Of a stretch of DNA of 64,000 nt, positions 11,163-23,758 are shown in pieces. The notes below the pieces were generated by a model. It was not told where the DNA came from. It saw only the letters and a program-made list of their open reading frames with translations, and searched no databases. The DNA lies in NCBI GenBank assembly GCA_033439265.1, contig JAVTVX010000016.1, positions 21,518,701 through 21,582,700 of the forward strand, given 5' to 3'. Position numbers and translations under genes: made by a program. How positions within the stretch are numbered: the stretch's first letter is position 1; each line of letters opens with the position of its first letter. Origin of the DNA: Dillenia suffruticosa. Taxonomy: Eukaryota; Streptophyta; Magnoliopsida; Dilleniales; Dilleniaceae.

Positions 11163-12600
11163 GTCTTTTATTAACACTCAAATAATCGAACTTGGGACAA
11201 ACTTTGAGACTTCAACATATGTTATCTGGGAAATACATTGAATCATTAGCATTCAAAAAGAAAAACATAAGAAGAAAAGGTATACAAAATTTGAAACCAA
11301 CATATGTTAATCTGGAGTTATAGTCTTCAGATTTTGCTTAAAGTAAGGCAAAAACTCATTATAGTTTCATTCATTCGAGGAAACTAAAAAAAATTCTAAC
11401 TATAGTTCTACCGCTGCAAGAACTATAATCAGATAACTAAAGTCAGATACCAAATCCAAAGCTTTCTATGTTCCTAAATCTTCCTTTGCATTCCAAGTTT
11501 TTCTGAGTTTTAGGATCCAACTGAGTTCCATAAATTGATCAAAGAGCATCTCTTTCACCATCAAAGAGATCATATGAAACAAAAAGGAATTGGTAAAGAC
11601 AAAACATAAGACCTAAGAGCCTGCTAATGACACCATCGAAAACTAATTTTCTAAGCAATAATTTATGATCAAAACCTTATCATTCATTTTCCCTTAAAAA
11701 ACAAGAAACACCGAAATCATCAAAAATCATTTCTATCTCAATTCGTACAATTTCACTGTCGAGGAATCATTCAAATGGGCACAAAATTATGTTCCCAAAA
11801 AACCCTAAATAGTAAAATCCACATGAAATCTACTATTTCAAACAAAATTCAAAAATTGGATACAGACCCATTAAAAACTTTGCAATTACAAGCAACAGTT
11901 ACTCATCAATTCACTGGACAAACATAATCATAATAAAGTACCCACTTACCATTAACAGACACAATCATTCAAAACCCACAATAATTAATTACATCTAACC
12001 AAACCAAAACATTCCCGAAAACATAAAAGAACAAAAGAACAAAACCCAAAAACAGAAAATCAGGATTTAATCGGAAAAACATTAAACTTTGGTACCTGGT
12101 ACGGTAAGAGAATGGAAACTTATCTTTTTAAGAAGTGATCAAGAAATATTAAATATACATATATGGTAAGTACAAATATGTTTTGACACAATCTGGGTAG
12201 TCTTGCTGTCCTTGGCGGCGGATATTTATGTCTGCTGCTCCCAAAATGAGAGAGAGGAGAGAATGTGTCATGATTTGATACCAAGGACCAACGGGTTTAT
12301 CTTGACCCGCGTTTCCGCGGGAATGGCGGTGAAAGAGTCAGAGACAAAAAGAGAGAGAGAGAGAGAGAGCGGGGGGGGGGGGGACGAGAGAGATTTGGGA
12401 AAATGAACAGAGAGAAAATTTAGCTTTGATTGGGGTTTGGTGACGAATAATGATTGCAGACGTACCGACATATTTTTGTGGTCGTGTCACATCGGATGCG
12501 ACCATTGGGGCTTCGTCTATGTTTCTTTAGTTTTGGGGTCCTTTCTTTTGCTTAGCTTTTTTTGTTCCACCGAATTTAATTCCAAGTCATTTATAAAGTA
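11163..12600 (-). promoter_or_regulatory. Probable 5' UTR and promoter region of the TRM-like gene
   Basis: AT-rich DNA with no coding frame, then a short GC-richer stretch with (GA)n and G runs at 12350-12383. That is typical of a plant core promoter/5' UTR read from the minus strand as (CT)n. A UTR intron is possible, but its borders are not determined. Confidence 0.4.
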
Positions 12601-14700
12601 AAAAAAAAATTAAAAATATAAATAATTTTAACTTTTAATCATCTTTAAATTATTTTTAATAGATCATCTTATTGTAATTACATAAATTTTAATCATTATC
12701 AATAAAATTTAATTGTTGATAAAAAAGAATTTTACCGTTGATAAAAAAGTACGAAGGGTAACGATACACTAAATTTGTCTCTTTTATAAAAATAATATTG
12801 AGATAAAAAAATAAAATATATTATTTATGAAAATTACTATCATCTTAGTGTCTTATAAATTTTAAGATTTTTTAAAAAGTTTTGGTATATTTTTAATTCA
12901 AACTAAATAATACCTTACTAATGATTTAATCGATATGTCAAACCAATAAATAGAGGCTAACAAGTAACATTTATAAATTATGAGAAATAATTTGAAATTG
13001 ACCCAAAAATAATGATTATTTCAAATTTTAACTCTTTAATTAGGTTTTTACTCAAAATATTAGTGTCCTAGATCTTTAGAAAATAATGCTAAGTTAAAAA
13101 TAAAATAAAATATGCTATTTGTGAGAGTTACTATCACCCTAATGCCAATCAAAAGGTTCTTGAAAAATTTTGGTACATTTTTTATTAAATTCTATTTATG
13201 ATTATGAAATAACATGATCACTCCTTTAGATTGCGAAATCTATTATTAATAATATTTTCATATTTATAAATTTTGATAATAAACAAAATATGATTAGTTT
13301 AATTTAAAAAATTTGGAGATAAACATGATTAGAATCATTGAAGAAGGAATCTTACCAAAAAAAATCATTGAAGAAAGAATTTGAAAAATAAGAAATAGTC
13401 TACTCGCAGAAGAAAAAGATAGTGATACGTATGGATAAAATACGTAAGATTAGTCGATATGAAATCTAATGATCTATATTATTGAAGAGCAAGTCCACAA
13501 CAAAAGGAATTGATTCATTATTGATAGTATATAATAGTGTTCCTCAGGCAAAGAAGTCAGATAGAAATAAGACACTTTAGAATATAAAAAATCCATATTT
13601 GACTAATCTGCTAAAATCTAAATACTCAAAAATTTGAGTTTTTGAAATATTAAGAAAATGATAATAACAATTCCTGATATTTATTCCTCATGTATCAATT
13701 ATGTTAAAACCTATTTTTTCAAAATTTTTTTCATTTATTAACCCTTCAAACAAAAATTATTCAAAAATCAAAATCGAAATTTTATTTTTTAAAGAAAGAA
13801 TTGATTTTTTATCTTCAAAAAATTAGATTTTGAAACTATTTTTATTGAATTCAAATGTGGATATTTCCTTATTTACATGTAATATTTTAAGTAAATGGAA
13901 ATATAAATATCAAATATAAAATGAGGACATTTACTTAAATGACTATTATTGTAAATAAGGTTATAACTGAGTTAACCAAATGTTTTGAAAAGTGACCTGC
14001 CAACCAAAAGAAAGCTCTGGTGGTTGACTGCATGAACTGCATGGTCAACCACGTGTGCTGATTGGGTTCTTTATATTAAGGGTTTAAATCTAGGATTGGA
14101 GTACAAATATTCATATAGCACTCATATTACACGTGAAGATGACTGAAATTTGTAAGGGTGAATGCACAGCGTAAAGGTTTTTGAGACAACGATTGTGACA
14201 ATCTTTCTCTCACAAGAATTGATTGAATATCTCACCTCTTTGCACTTGGGGATATCTCAAGAGGTGTGTAACACTCGTAAAACAAAGTTCTTTCATGCTC
14301 CTAAAATAGGTGAAGAGAAAACTCTTCCTTCGATAGAATAACAAAAGTGGTTAAATCAAGAATTAGGGTTACAAAGTGTTTCCTTTAGTATTTATACTAC
14401 TAAGATTTTAGAGTGACAACTTTCTACTACTAAATCTAGAATATAAGTTGGTTATTTCCTACCAAACAAGTTCCAAGAAATAAACAAAAGCTAATCAAAC
14501 AAGAAACCCTAATCAAACTACTCATGAGTCGTAAAGTGGGTCGAGCATATTTGTGCGTCGGGTCTTCTTAGGCGAAGCCATGGATCATGGGCTTGGGCTA
14601 AGCCTTAAGCCATTTCTCCAAAAGACTCTAAACCTCTTCTAATATCCTTTAGGAACCCAAGATGGTCTAGAATGTTTGGGCTGCTGCCCATTGGCTCTCG
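12600..14700. other. AT-rich intergenic DNA
   Basis: Strongly AT-rich, with no open frame of interest and no recognisable family member. I see no gene. Confidence 0.5.
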
Positions 14701-14717
14701 ACTGCACGGTTGGGCTT

Positions 14718-14815
14718 TTTTTTTTTTATTACACAAGGATTTGAATCCTGAATTTCAGGATTGGGGGTAGAGATTGTGACCACCACACTCACTGTCCCCC
14801 TAGGGGACATGGTTG
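14718..14815 (-). repeat. SINE-like remnant (tRNA-derived head and A tail)
   Basis: Read on the minus strand there is a box-A-like stretch (GTGTGGTGGTCAC). A box-B-like GGATTCAAATCC follows about 40 nt later, then an A-rich end (T run at 14718-14728 on the plus strand). This order fits a short tRNA-derived retroposon. Target duplications were not found. Confidence 0.35.
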
Positions 14816-15253
14816 GGCTTCAAACGCCCGCGATAGGTGCGCCTCTTCCATTTTGGGCTCGAGACCTTCTAATTTGGATTTCTCTTGCTTGCATATTATC
14901 TCTAGGCTCGTAGAACTCCTTGGGATCGATAGGTGCGCGATCGTTGTGTACTAGGCTCGGCTACGCTCTCAATTTTTGAACTCACAAACTCTTCAACAGC
15001 TCTATTAAATTCATCTATAAATGTCAAGTAAAGAAAAACAAAAAGATGTGAGAGGGCAAAATTGATCAACGAACAAATAGAATACACTCCAACAATTGAC
15101 CTAAAAAGCTCTCTATTTTTTGAGAAAAAACACACTCTATTTTCCACTTATTTCTCATTCGAGTGTATAATTTTTTGTAAGTTTAACATTTGTTATAGCT
15201 GAGGAGCATAGCCTCAAATTCTATAACGTTCTTTTATCTCTTGTATCAAATGT

Positions 15254-15304
15254 TCTCTTATCTCTTATCTCTTATCTCTTATCTCTTATCTCTTATCTCT
15301 TATC
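15254..15304. repeat. Heptamer tandem repeat (CTCTTAT)n
   Basis: About seven perfect head-to-tail copies of CTCTTAT. Confidence 0.9.
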
Positions 15305-15634
15305 AAATTCTATTTATTTTTTTTAGTTCATTTACTATGACTCGAGAAATAAATGATCAATGATTTTTGCAAAATAATGCCTCGTAGTCGACCTTATTTG
15401 ACTCTGAGACGAGGATAAAATAAAATAATTTCATTGATAATTATAATGGACCCGGTTCTAGTTGGGTCACAACAACCATCATCTCTCTTGGCCTAGTGGC
15501 TCATACCAAGCCCAATAAAATCTTCGTATGCAGTCCATCCCAAGTTAGGGCCCAATTCAAATTTAAGACCACTGTTTATTAGATAGCCCAAATGATAATC
15601 TTTTTGTTCTAGCAATATTCGACTTCCATAGTCC

Positions 15635-15640
<6 letters not shown>

Positions 15641-15684
<44 letters not shown>
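15641..15684. repeat. (CT)n microsatellite
   Basis: An uninterrupted dinucleotide tract just before the LINE remnant. Confidence 0.95.
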
Positions 15685-15686
<2 letters not shown>

Positions 15687-15859
15687 AATGCACTCTGTAA
15701 TGCATGAAATGAAGGCCAAATCACTCTTTATCTCTTTTTCCAATGGGGCTCAAACATATAAATTGATTCTCCAGAAGGAGGCCACCAAAAATGAACACAA
15801 TTTTCATGGACTGTGCCTATACAATGTAACTTATCCTTTATGCCAACATAGCCTTTGTT

Positions 15860-16507
15860 TCCAGGAGGCAATTAGCTCAAAAGCCTCCCAAGTGGATCAG
15901 ATGGACTCCTTCAAAGCAGGGTGCTGTTAAGCTCAATTCTGATTGGGCTGTGGACAGAAACACTCTCAAGGCTAGTGCTGGTGGGTTGATTAGAGATAGT
16001 GAGGGTAATTGTACAGCTGGTTTCCATGCCATGGTGGGGAGGATAGATGTGCTCATGGCCGAGCTCTGGGAGGGTGAGACAGGGTCTCTTGCTGGCTAGG
16101 AAATGTAAGCTGAGAAAGGTGGAAGTTGAGACAGACTCAGCTATTCTGGCCAAACTGCTTTCTGGGAAGGTGGAGAAAGAACGTAGGCTGGCGAGGATCA
16201 TTGAAGACTGCCGGATTATCATGTAGGAGATTGAAGCTCGGGGGGTGTTTCATGTCTGCAGAGAAGGAAATCAATGTGCAGACCTCTTGGCTAGCATGGG
16301 AATTAGGAGTCCTCCAGTTGTGCATCTTGACAATCCTCCCGGAGAGCTCTTGCTTCAGCTTCAGGAGGACAGGGAAGGAAGTCTCTTCCTGAGACGCTAA
16401 GGAGTCAGGCCCTCTAAGCGTGCTTGGCCCGCTGCTCTGTTTTTGTTTTTCTCCTCTGTGGGCTTTAGGCCCTCTCTTCTTTCAACCAAAAAAAATATAT
16501 ATATATA
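15860..16507 (+). mobile_element. LINE 3' end with degenerate RNase H domain
   Basis: Reading + through two lesions gives a plant non-LTR RNase H domain. It starts KPPKWIRWTPSKQGAVKLNS followed by D, then ASAGGLIRDSEGNCTAGFHA, then ARKCKLRKVEVETDSAILAK, then FHVCREGNQCADLLASMG. The element's final stop is at 16398-16400. The lesions are a frameshift near 16070-16078 and an in-frame TAG near 16224. A short 3' UTR follows (GGCCCTCTCTTCTTTCAACC), ending in an A/TA-rich tail at about 16488-16507, the usual end of plant L1-type elements. No reverse-transcriptase part is present, so the copy is 5'-truncated or only its 3' end survives. It is not expected to be active. Confidence 0.75.
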
Positions 16508-17966
16508 GACATGGTACTTTGTTCTGAAAGATGGAATCATATCTCTGGCATCAATACAGAGAAATTTGAAGCCGTAGATCTTTGAAGAAAAGTTACTAAT
16601 TTCATCTCTAAAATCCTTTTTCTCCCTTCAGAAGTCAAAAGCACAAGTTGCTGATTTCTATATGAATGTGATGGTAGTCTAGTTGGTGTGCTGCTTGTTG
16701 TTCCACCCGCCTCCGTAAATAATCAGATTTCCTGGATGAAGTGGACTTGTCACTTGAATTCTTTCTATTACATTTTCTAATTCTGATTGTTTCTCAAAAC
16801 AATTTAAGAAGACCAAGGCTGGACAGGAGTTATATATATGACTGCAAGATGAAAGCAAAAGGACCAACGAATATTCAGTCTAATATAATAAAGTGTCAGG
16901 ACTTTTAATAAGTTTCAAATTCAAAACTCGAAAATAAAAAATACTATACTGAAAGAACCGTCTCTAAATAGGGTTTCGCAAACATTCGAACTGAATTAAT
17001 CGGAATATACCTTCGTTGGTAGTAGAAACCCAAAAAATAAAAAATAAAAAAGATGGAAGCAAAAGGGTTATTGCATGAACGTGGCCCAAAGGTTGTGCAT
17101 CATTGATCAAAAGAGTAGCTTTACTCTATTTATAGCGACTAACTTAATATTCAAAACATGATAAATAATTTCAAAATTTTTTATTTTAACAACTGAGTTT
17201 TAAACATCAGTAGTTATACACACTAAGTACAAAATAAATAATAAATGAATTTTCCATAATTACATTTTTCCCACTGAACTTCTTCAGCTGGTGAAAATTG
17301 TTGAGAGATTCCAAGAACAAATGCTGTTTGGAGAGGTGATCATTTAAGTGGTGCAATCGCCTTGGACAAATAAAAAGAAAAGGAAAGAAACTATATTATT
17401 GGCCAAGTGGTATGTTGCCTACCTAAGTGCCAGTTTAACAGGATTTTGTTTTTGCTTCTCTTTGACTTATAAGGAAAAATTCTGTTAAACAATAATTTTT
17501 AAAAATTTTTAAAAAATAATTTTTTTTTTCATGAAAAAATTTAAAAAATAGTTTTTAATTCTTCTCTTTTTTTTAATACTTCAACTTTTCCGAAAATATA
17601 AGCTTTTTTATTCTATTTATATTATCACATAATTACTTTTATTTCATTCATATCCTCATTAAATGATACATAATTTCAAATATGTCTATTAATTTTTAAT
17701 TTTTAATTTTACTTCAAAAGTAAAAAAATAAAAATGAAATTAACTTTTAATTTTTAACTCTATTTCAAAAGTAAAAAAATCAAACAATTTTTAACTTTTT
17801 TTAAATGAATTAATTTTTATTTCTCTTTAAACAGAGAAAATAAATTGAAAAAAAAAACCCTGCCAAACGGACACTGAGTTCAAGTCTTTCCTAACGCTCT
17901 TTAACTTGGGAGTATTAAAAAAATGTGATCCCTGATGAGGTAGAAGATAGATCTCTTTATGATCAA
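16508..17966. other. AT-rich intergenic DNA with a SINE-like fragment
   Basis: No gene seen. A stretch at about 16900-17050 (CGTCTCTAAATAGGG, then CTGAATTAATCGGAATATAC and an A-rich end) aligns by eye with the SINE-like copy at 17967-18119 and is probably another member. Confidence 0.4.
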
Positions 17967-18119
17967 TGGATAATCAATTTAGTGGGATAGCATATTAGAT
18001 TTCTTAATCAAGTTTCGGATTTAAAATTTAAAAATGAAAAAAACTATACTTAGAAAATCGCCTCCTAAATAGAGTTCAAGTGGACGCTTGAATCAGATTA
18101 GTCGGTACCAAATAAAAAA
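17967..18119 (+). repeat. SINE-like retroposon with probable target duplication
   Basis: About 150 bp. It has a box-A-like TTTAGTGGGATAG (17978-17990), a box-B-like AGTTTCGGATTT (18011-18022) and an internal ATCAGATTAGTCGGTACC ending in AATAAAAAAG. The flanks are similar: GATAG-AT-CTCTTTAT-GAT-CAA on the left and GATAG-TCTCTTTAT-CAA on the right, which I read as a decayed target-site duplication. Related pieces occur near 16.9, 20.65, 23.1 and 40.8 kb, and in reverse near 55.3 kb. Confidence 0.5.
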
Positions 18120-18792
18120 GATAGTCTCTTTATCAACATATGCCTCATCCCAGTGGTTAAAAGATATAAGTAGCCCAAAACATGCTGTTTTAGTGAGGCC
18201 AAGGATGGTTCTGTTTAAAACTGTGGGGCAGAGCACCAGAGCGAATAGGAAGTATACTCTCCTAAACGCGCACATGCACAGAGAAACACCAGATGATCGT
18301 ACGGTGTCCTCTATACCATGAAGAAAAGACACAGAAAATCCTCTATTATGATTGAGTGAGAGCTGCAATTCTACAGTGAACAAGCTGTAAGCACGACCAT
18401 GAACGTCGCTCTCCGATTAAACAGAGAAGTCCTTGACTGCTACCACTATCCTTTGGTAGTCCCCACGAATATGTTTTCAGCTTCATTTATTATGAGAAGT
18501 ATAAACATCTTATGCTTATTTTGAGTAACATCTCAAAGACAAAACACACCCAAATCATAGATGCGACAACAAGATTAGAGACCAACAAGGTTCCCCAGTC
18601 ACACCTGCTCAGAATCCCACCCTGCCCAATAGTGTGGCACCATGTGGGACAAAACATTCTAGTAGAGTGACACAGCAGACTAAGATTGGTCATGGCAGGA
18701 GTTGCATAGTGTTTTGGCTTGTGGACTAGTAGTTGAGTAGTGGGGGGACCGTTGAAGAAGCATGAAAGATCATTTTCGTGGGGGGAGCATTT
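18120..18792. other. 3' flank of the plant 1589-domain gene
   Basis: Mostly downstream DNA of the minus-strand gene ending at 18793, probably including its 3' UTR. No further gene is seen. Confidence 0.4.
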
Positions 18793-19097
18793 TTAGTCTG
18801 AAGAATCTTTGGAGGAACCCGAGATCATCTTCTGAATCATTTCAATTGTCTCAGCCTCAGACATTCGATCCTCCTTGCTTTGTGACTGTGAGTATTGCTC
18901 GAAGAATACCTTGTTTTCCTTCTCTAATTCATTCCAAACTGGGCACATGGACATATTAGCCAAAGTATTAGATTGAGTACTTCTAGGTACAGATGAAATG
19001 CTGAATCATTTAAATTTCAAATATGTCTGCAATTCATCTCCAAGTAAAACAACCTAGACTAATAATTATGAAACCAATGGATCTTTCATTTCTTCTC

Positions 19098-19146
<49 letters not shown>

Positions 19147-20109
19147 AAGTGCATGATCTATCAGACTGTTACTCTCAAGCGATACCGCTTGAGGAAACTG
19201 CATGGATTCTTACTTGTACAGACTTTTGACTGCCGAGACAACACCTGTTGCTTGTTGGCCATCACTCTTAAAAGTAAAAAGAAGGAAAGGGAAGAGGTTT
19301 GGTTTTGTAAAGGTCTCTGCCTCGTCTTATGAAGAAAGACTTGCTCTCTTATCTCATGCTCCTTTCAGAAAAATTATTCCAAGTATTAAGTAGCAACAAG
19401 AAATGAAGCAAAAGCATAAGAGGATGGTTTTTGTTTCTTTCCATTCCAAAAGCATGTCATGGTTCCTTCATCAAGTATATGTCAGTATATATAAACATAC
19501 ACACTTACATGAGATTATGCCCTTTATGTACCTCTCCATGCATAAACAAAAGGGTATGCCTATGTGCATGCACTTTCACTGCATGCTTATGAGAAGGCAG
19601 GAGGATCATGTGACAACTTTCTTAGGCTAGGATGACAATCGTTCGCCTCTCATGTTTTAGTATTAGTGTCCTAAATAGTAAGCCAGGTTTTTCATCCCAT
19701 GCTGAGATGTTTGTAGGAAATACCTGCCACTGGAACTTGGAGAAAGAGAGATTATATTCTCTTCTCAAAAAAAATTAAACTAACATGAATCTTACCGGTG
19801 GAGGTGATGACAGGTTTGATGTTTGCATACTTGGAGAGAGCTTCCATGCACTCCTCTTTCGACATGTGAAAGATCAAGCACTTCTCAATCAGGTGTTGCA
19901 CCTACAAACAAGCCATATCATTGTGATCAGCACACAATCATGAACAACAAAACCACAAAGGATTAAAAAAAAAAAGTAGCAATCCTATTGGAAAAAAGGA
20001 TAGTTCATATGTTGTCTGTCAAGCAAGAAAACATCCAACTTTTAAATGAGACAACATCTGACTAATTTAGTACCAAGTGTATGTAAGAAGCTGATGAATC
20101 ATCCGCCAT
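18793..20109 (-). CDS. Plant 1589-family small protein (TIGR01589 domain), RPGE-like
   Basis: Three coding exons on the minus strand: 20109-20074, 19901-19796 and 18938-18793, giving 95 aa. The start is MADDSSASYIHL. Exon 2 adds VQHLIEKCLIFHMSKEECME, then ALSKYANIKPVITST. Exon 3 adds VWNELEKENKVFFEQYSQSQ and a Ser-rich tail ending SSKDSSD. This is the plant-specific TIGR01589 domain, about 57 aa; in Arabidopsis, members include the RPGE repressors of photosynthetic genes that act on GLK factors (from memory). Splice sites are TTG|GTACTA with GTAG|GTGC (phase 0) and CACCG|GTAAG with CCCAG|TTTGG (phase 1). The domain crosses both junctions exactly, which supports the model. The second intron is unusually long for so small a gene (857 bp). 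A longer 5' UTR with further introns is possible. Confidence 0.85.
19104..19142. repeat. (CT)n microsatellite inside an intron
   Basis: A dinucleotide tract within the second intron of the plant 1589-domain gene. Confidence 0.95.
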
Positions 20110-20293
20110 GACTAGACACACCTAAAAACTAGAATCTGTAGAAAGATATATGTTGCAAAAGGAGAGATAAGTAGAGTGGAACGGTGTAATCTGATGATGA
20201 AAGGCGCTTCGATCTTTTGAGAGGCACAATGGACTAAAACAATTTTATCATATATAGCAGTTAAAAAGGAGGTGGGAATGGGGCCGGGAGTCC

Positions 20294-20402
20294 CACGTGG
20301 GAGATGGATTATAATTGGTGGGGAGGGGATTAGGGGAGATTTGTGGCCGATTATTCTTTTGTCTTGTAAGGATTGCCATTAGGGCAGCCCCTCCACCACG
20401 TG
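20294..20402 (-). promoter_or_regulatory. Pair of G-boxes upstream of the plant 1589-domain gene
   Basis: CACGTG occurs at 20294-20299 (within TCCCACGTGGGA, a near-perfect palindrome) and at 20397-20402, about 185 and 290 bp upstream of the ATG at 20109. G-boxes bind bHLH (PIF) and bZIP (HY5-type) light-signalling factors, which would fit a gene controlling photosynthetic genes. The function is inferred. Confidence 0.5.
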
Positions 20403-20449
20403 ATGTGGGACCAATCACAATTCTTAATAACAGACAAACCAAAACTAGA

Positions 20450-23194
20450 CATATGGCATCTCCTCACAGTATGCCGAGGACCTACGACGAGCTTAAACCC
20501 ATCACGTTATGCCATGTAGACTTATGGAAGGACAGTTAAGTCATTACATTAATGCAAAACAGATGTGTGATTTGCATGTCACCGAATTCATTTACATCGT
20601 ATACTCTACCTCATTAATTAGAAATCTCGAATTTGAATTTTAAAATGACAAAACATGATTTAGAAGAGTCAATCTCTAAAATTGGATCTATAATACTCAA
20701 ACCAGATTAATCAAGCAAAACCCTGACGGCGATAAAAATAAAAAAGTGACGTGCATGCCTTGCCGAGGTAACAGAATAGAACAAATTGTTAATTGCTGCA
20801 ATGTGACAGATGAAAGCATCTTAGTAAACTTCCAAGATGCCATTTCGCATTCAACTCGTTAAAGTTCTCTGGCATTGAACAGAAGCACTGCGTGATGCAC
20901 CTTTCTAACTAGCAGCTTACCATCTTTGTCTTGCTGAATATCGTTTCCATCTCTCTCTCTCTCTCTCAGCCAGACGCAATTCTGTGAATTTTCCACCACC
21001 TCTCTAGCATTGTTTTTTGCATTTTCCATGCTTCCAATCACATCAACCAGATTGTCTTCTTCCCAAGCATCTTTGGGTTTACCGACCACTTCACAATAAA
21101 CATATATGCTTCTAACTTGGAGAAGATTTGAATGGTGAAGCCTGGCCTGGCCTCTTTGAAGAGATCAAAGTGCACAAAAATGACAATCCATCCTCTTCAA
21201 GGCATCCACATCCCTGAAATTTACATGAAAAAAATGAGGAACAAGAAGAGGACATTAATTTACCTGCAGTGAAAACAAAAGTTAAACTTCCAAGTTGACA
21301 AGTTTTTCTGGCCACAACAAGATTTTTCTTGTCATCTTGCTTGAATTCTTGACATCTTTGTTCTTTTCTTCTCCTTCGGGCATCAAAACCGTCGTCTTCT
21401 ATGCAATAAGAGAATTGAGCTATAGGGGAGGGGTAGCATTATAGCACAAAGGACCAAACCAATAATAGACATTGCATTCAAACAAGATCAAATAGCTTCC
21501 TTGTCTCAGATATTTTCTTTCCCATATGCATATATTTTTAGCAGAAATTCGAAATTCCCGCACCTGGCTAAAATCCAGGAAAAAAAAAAAAGTAAATGTC
21601 ATGTGAAGATCAAGATAGGAAAAAAAAATCCAATGGTGCAGAATGTCCTCAATTTGGATTTCTTCTCGTGGACCACACTTCAAGAAAATAGGGCATGACA
21701 TAATTTTTTTGGTCACGGAAGGGTGAAATTCTGTCACTGAAAACCTTTTGTGACAGGTTCGTAAATGCTCAAATGATATCCAATCAACTCAATTTGCAAA
21801 TGTCTCGCATAAGGGGCATTTAGAAAGACCTAGAACAGTTTAAAAGATTAGGGACTAGTAGATGGGGACTGCATGGTGGGTCAGGGGCACCAAAGATGCA
21901 CGTAACAAAGACCCTGGCTAGCTTTAACCCTTTGAGCCCATTTTTGACATACCAAATTGCAGAATCTGTGGTTGAGATTGATGATGTGTCAAACTTGGAT
22001 TGGACCACCAGAGAGAAATAAAGATAACTAATCCTATCTCCTTGACTCTGCATATATTGATTCAATCATATCAAGGAAGTCCTCGAGCTCGTTCGAGATG
22101 CACACTGTTGTAAGCAGTCCATGATCAGCTCATTATGCAGCGTATTTTCAGGCTTTGAAGCCTTTCCTTATAAAGTAAGCACAATCCACAACTAAGATGA
22201 ATTATTGTGGTCTGCACTTGAAAAGTATCCTATGTAATTGTCCAGTAATAAATCCATCACTGTTTTGCAGATCAGATCAACTTCCAAAAGAAAAGGACTT
22301 GCTAGGATTTGCAGAAGATAATGGAGGCTAACTCAGATTTTGAAGGAGGGGAGTCATTAGAATCTCTATAAATTAGTTCAACTTTATGAACTTGTAAAAG
22401 TGTTGGACTGTTGGTCTCTCAACCACCAAATTATTGGTTAGGTGGTATGTTACAGAATCCATGATCATCATGCATGGGATCCCCCCCCCCCCAAAAGGGC
22501 AGTGGCCTTGTCATATACCAGAAAAAGGAGAAGCTATAGGTTGTCTCTGATTTCTCAAACCAAAGGCATTAACTACCATGATATTAAAATTCTAATATTT
22601 GGCAACATGTAGTCATATGTCTCAGAAAAGCTAATTTCCTCTTAGACTTTTAAAACTTTACTTATCATGCTAGTCACAACTGGTTAATTTCACTTTCTTT
22701 TCTTGATACATGAAAGACCACTAATATTTATTCCCTTTTTTGATTTAAGTGGAGGTCTACAAAGGTCCCCTGCAAACACACCACTGAGGCCAAACAGTCC
22801 AAAAGCTCGACTAAAAGGAAAGCAACCAAGAAACAGACTAGAATCTAAGCTTGACAAGCATAGAAACCTCCTCAAGAAAAAAACATTTGGCAACAAGGCC
22901 CATGGGGCAAATTTATAATACTCTTTTGTATAGATATTCTATTAATAACTTAATTTTGCTTGTTCCAGTAATGTAGTCCACAAATTAAATACCATGGTAG
23001 TAGGAGAGAAATGTTTGAGAATCAATAACCTGCAGGTGTATACACTAAATCCCTCTGATTGAAATCTAAAATTTTAATTTTGAAAATAAAAGGGACATTG
23101 AAAAAACCAACCCTTTGATGGATCCAACGTTCAGCCGGATTAATAGAATTAAACCCAGAAAATGTGTAGTTCAAAGAAAAAAGTTTGAGAGATG
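20450..23194. other. Intergenic DNA with SINE-like fragments
   Basis: It contains SINE-like pieces near 20620-20750 (CAGATTAATC and an A-rich end) and 23040-23170 (GCCGGATTAATAG). It also has a (CT)n tract at 20950-20968 and a C run at 22480-22492. Minus-strand frames near 20.86-21.3 kb have splice-like borders but no family I recognise. Confidence 0.4.
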
Positions 23195-23210
23195 AGCCAG
23201 GGCAGTGAAG

Positions 23211-23407
23211 TAACCGGGCCGGGCCGGGCCGGGCCCGGGCCGGTTCAATGACGGTTCAAGGAACCGCGGGCCGGGCCGGCAGCGGTTCCTAGGCCAGACC
23301 GGGCCGTGCCGGGCCGGTTCCAATTTTTTTCCTTGTGGAACCGGCCCGGCCCGCTGAACCGGAACCGGCGGTTCCTGGCCGGGCCGGTTCAGGGCCGGGC
23401 CCGGTTC

Positions 23408-23410
<3 letters not shown>
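23211..23410. repeat. GC-rich subterminal array, hAT copy 1, left arm
   Basis: Direct and inverted copies of GGGCCGG, GGTTCC and GAACCGG fill this arm. Subterminal repeats of this sort are the binding sites for BED-finger hAT transposases in the Ac family; that role is inferred. They also form self-complementary hairpins. Confidence 0.8.
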
Positions 23411-23443
<33 letters not shown>

Positions 23444-23758
23444 CTTTCTATTGCGTTTTTCTAAATTTTTTTCTAACTATATTTTTTAATTCCATTTTAA
23501 TTTTATAACTCCATTTTTTTTTACTTTGTTTTTTTTTAATTAACTTTTGATAATTCACTTGTAATTAAAAATTAGAGACACAAGATTTTTAGAGTGGTTC
23601 CACCGAATTCGGTGTACGTCCACTACCAAGCTCATCACTTGGATTTTTAAATCCACTATTTTTTTTTACATTATTTTGATAATTACATCACTTTGATTTT
23701 TTTTTTCTATTTAAAATGACTTGTAAACAAAAGGAAAATATTAATATTATTATTATTA

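Noticed and set aside
15233..15304. CTCTTAT array considered as a CRISPR-like or telomeric repeat
   Set aside because: No spacers; the unit is not the plant telomere TTTAGGG; a simple tandem repeat.
20401..20410. USE-like sequence (GTCCCACATCA on the minus strand)
   Set aside because: No TATA box at the 23-37 nt spacing and no snRNA sequence downstream; better explained as part of the G-box region.
20859..21315. Minus-strand frames with splice-like borders
   Set aside because: No recognisable family and (CT)n within; not supportable as a gene without transcripts.
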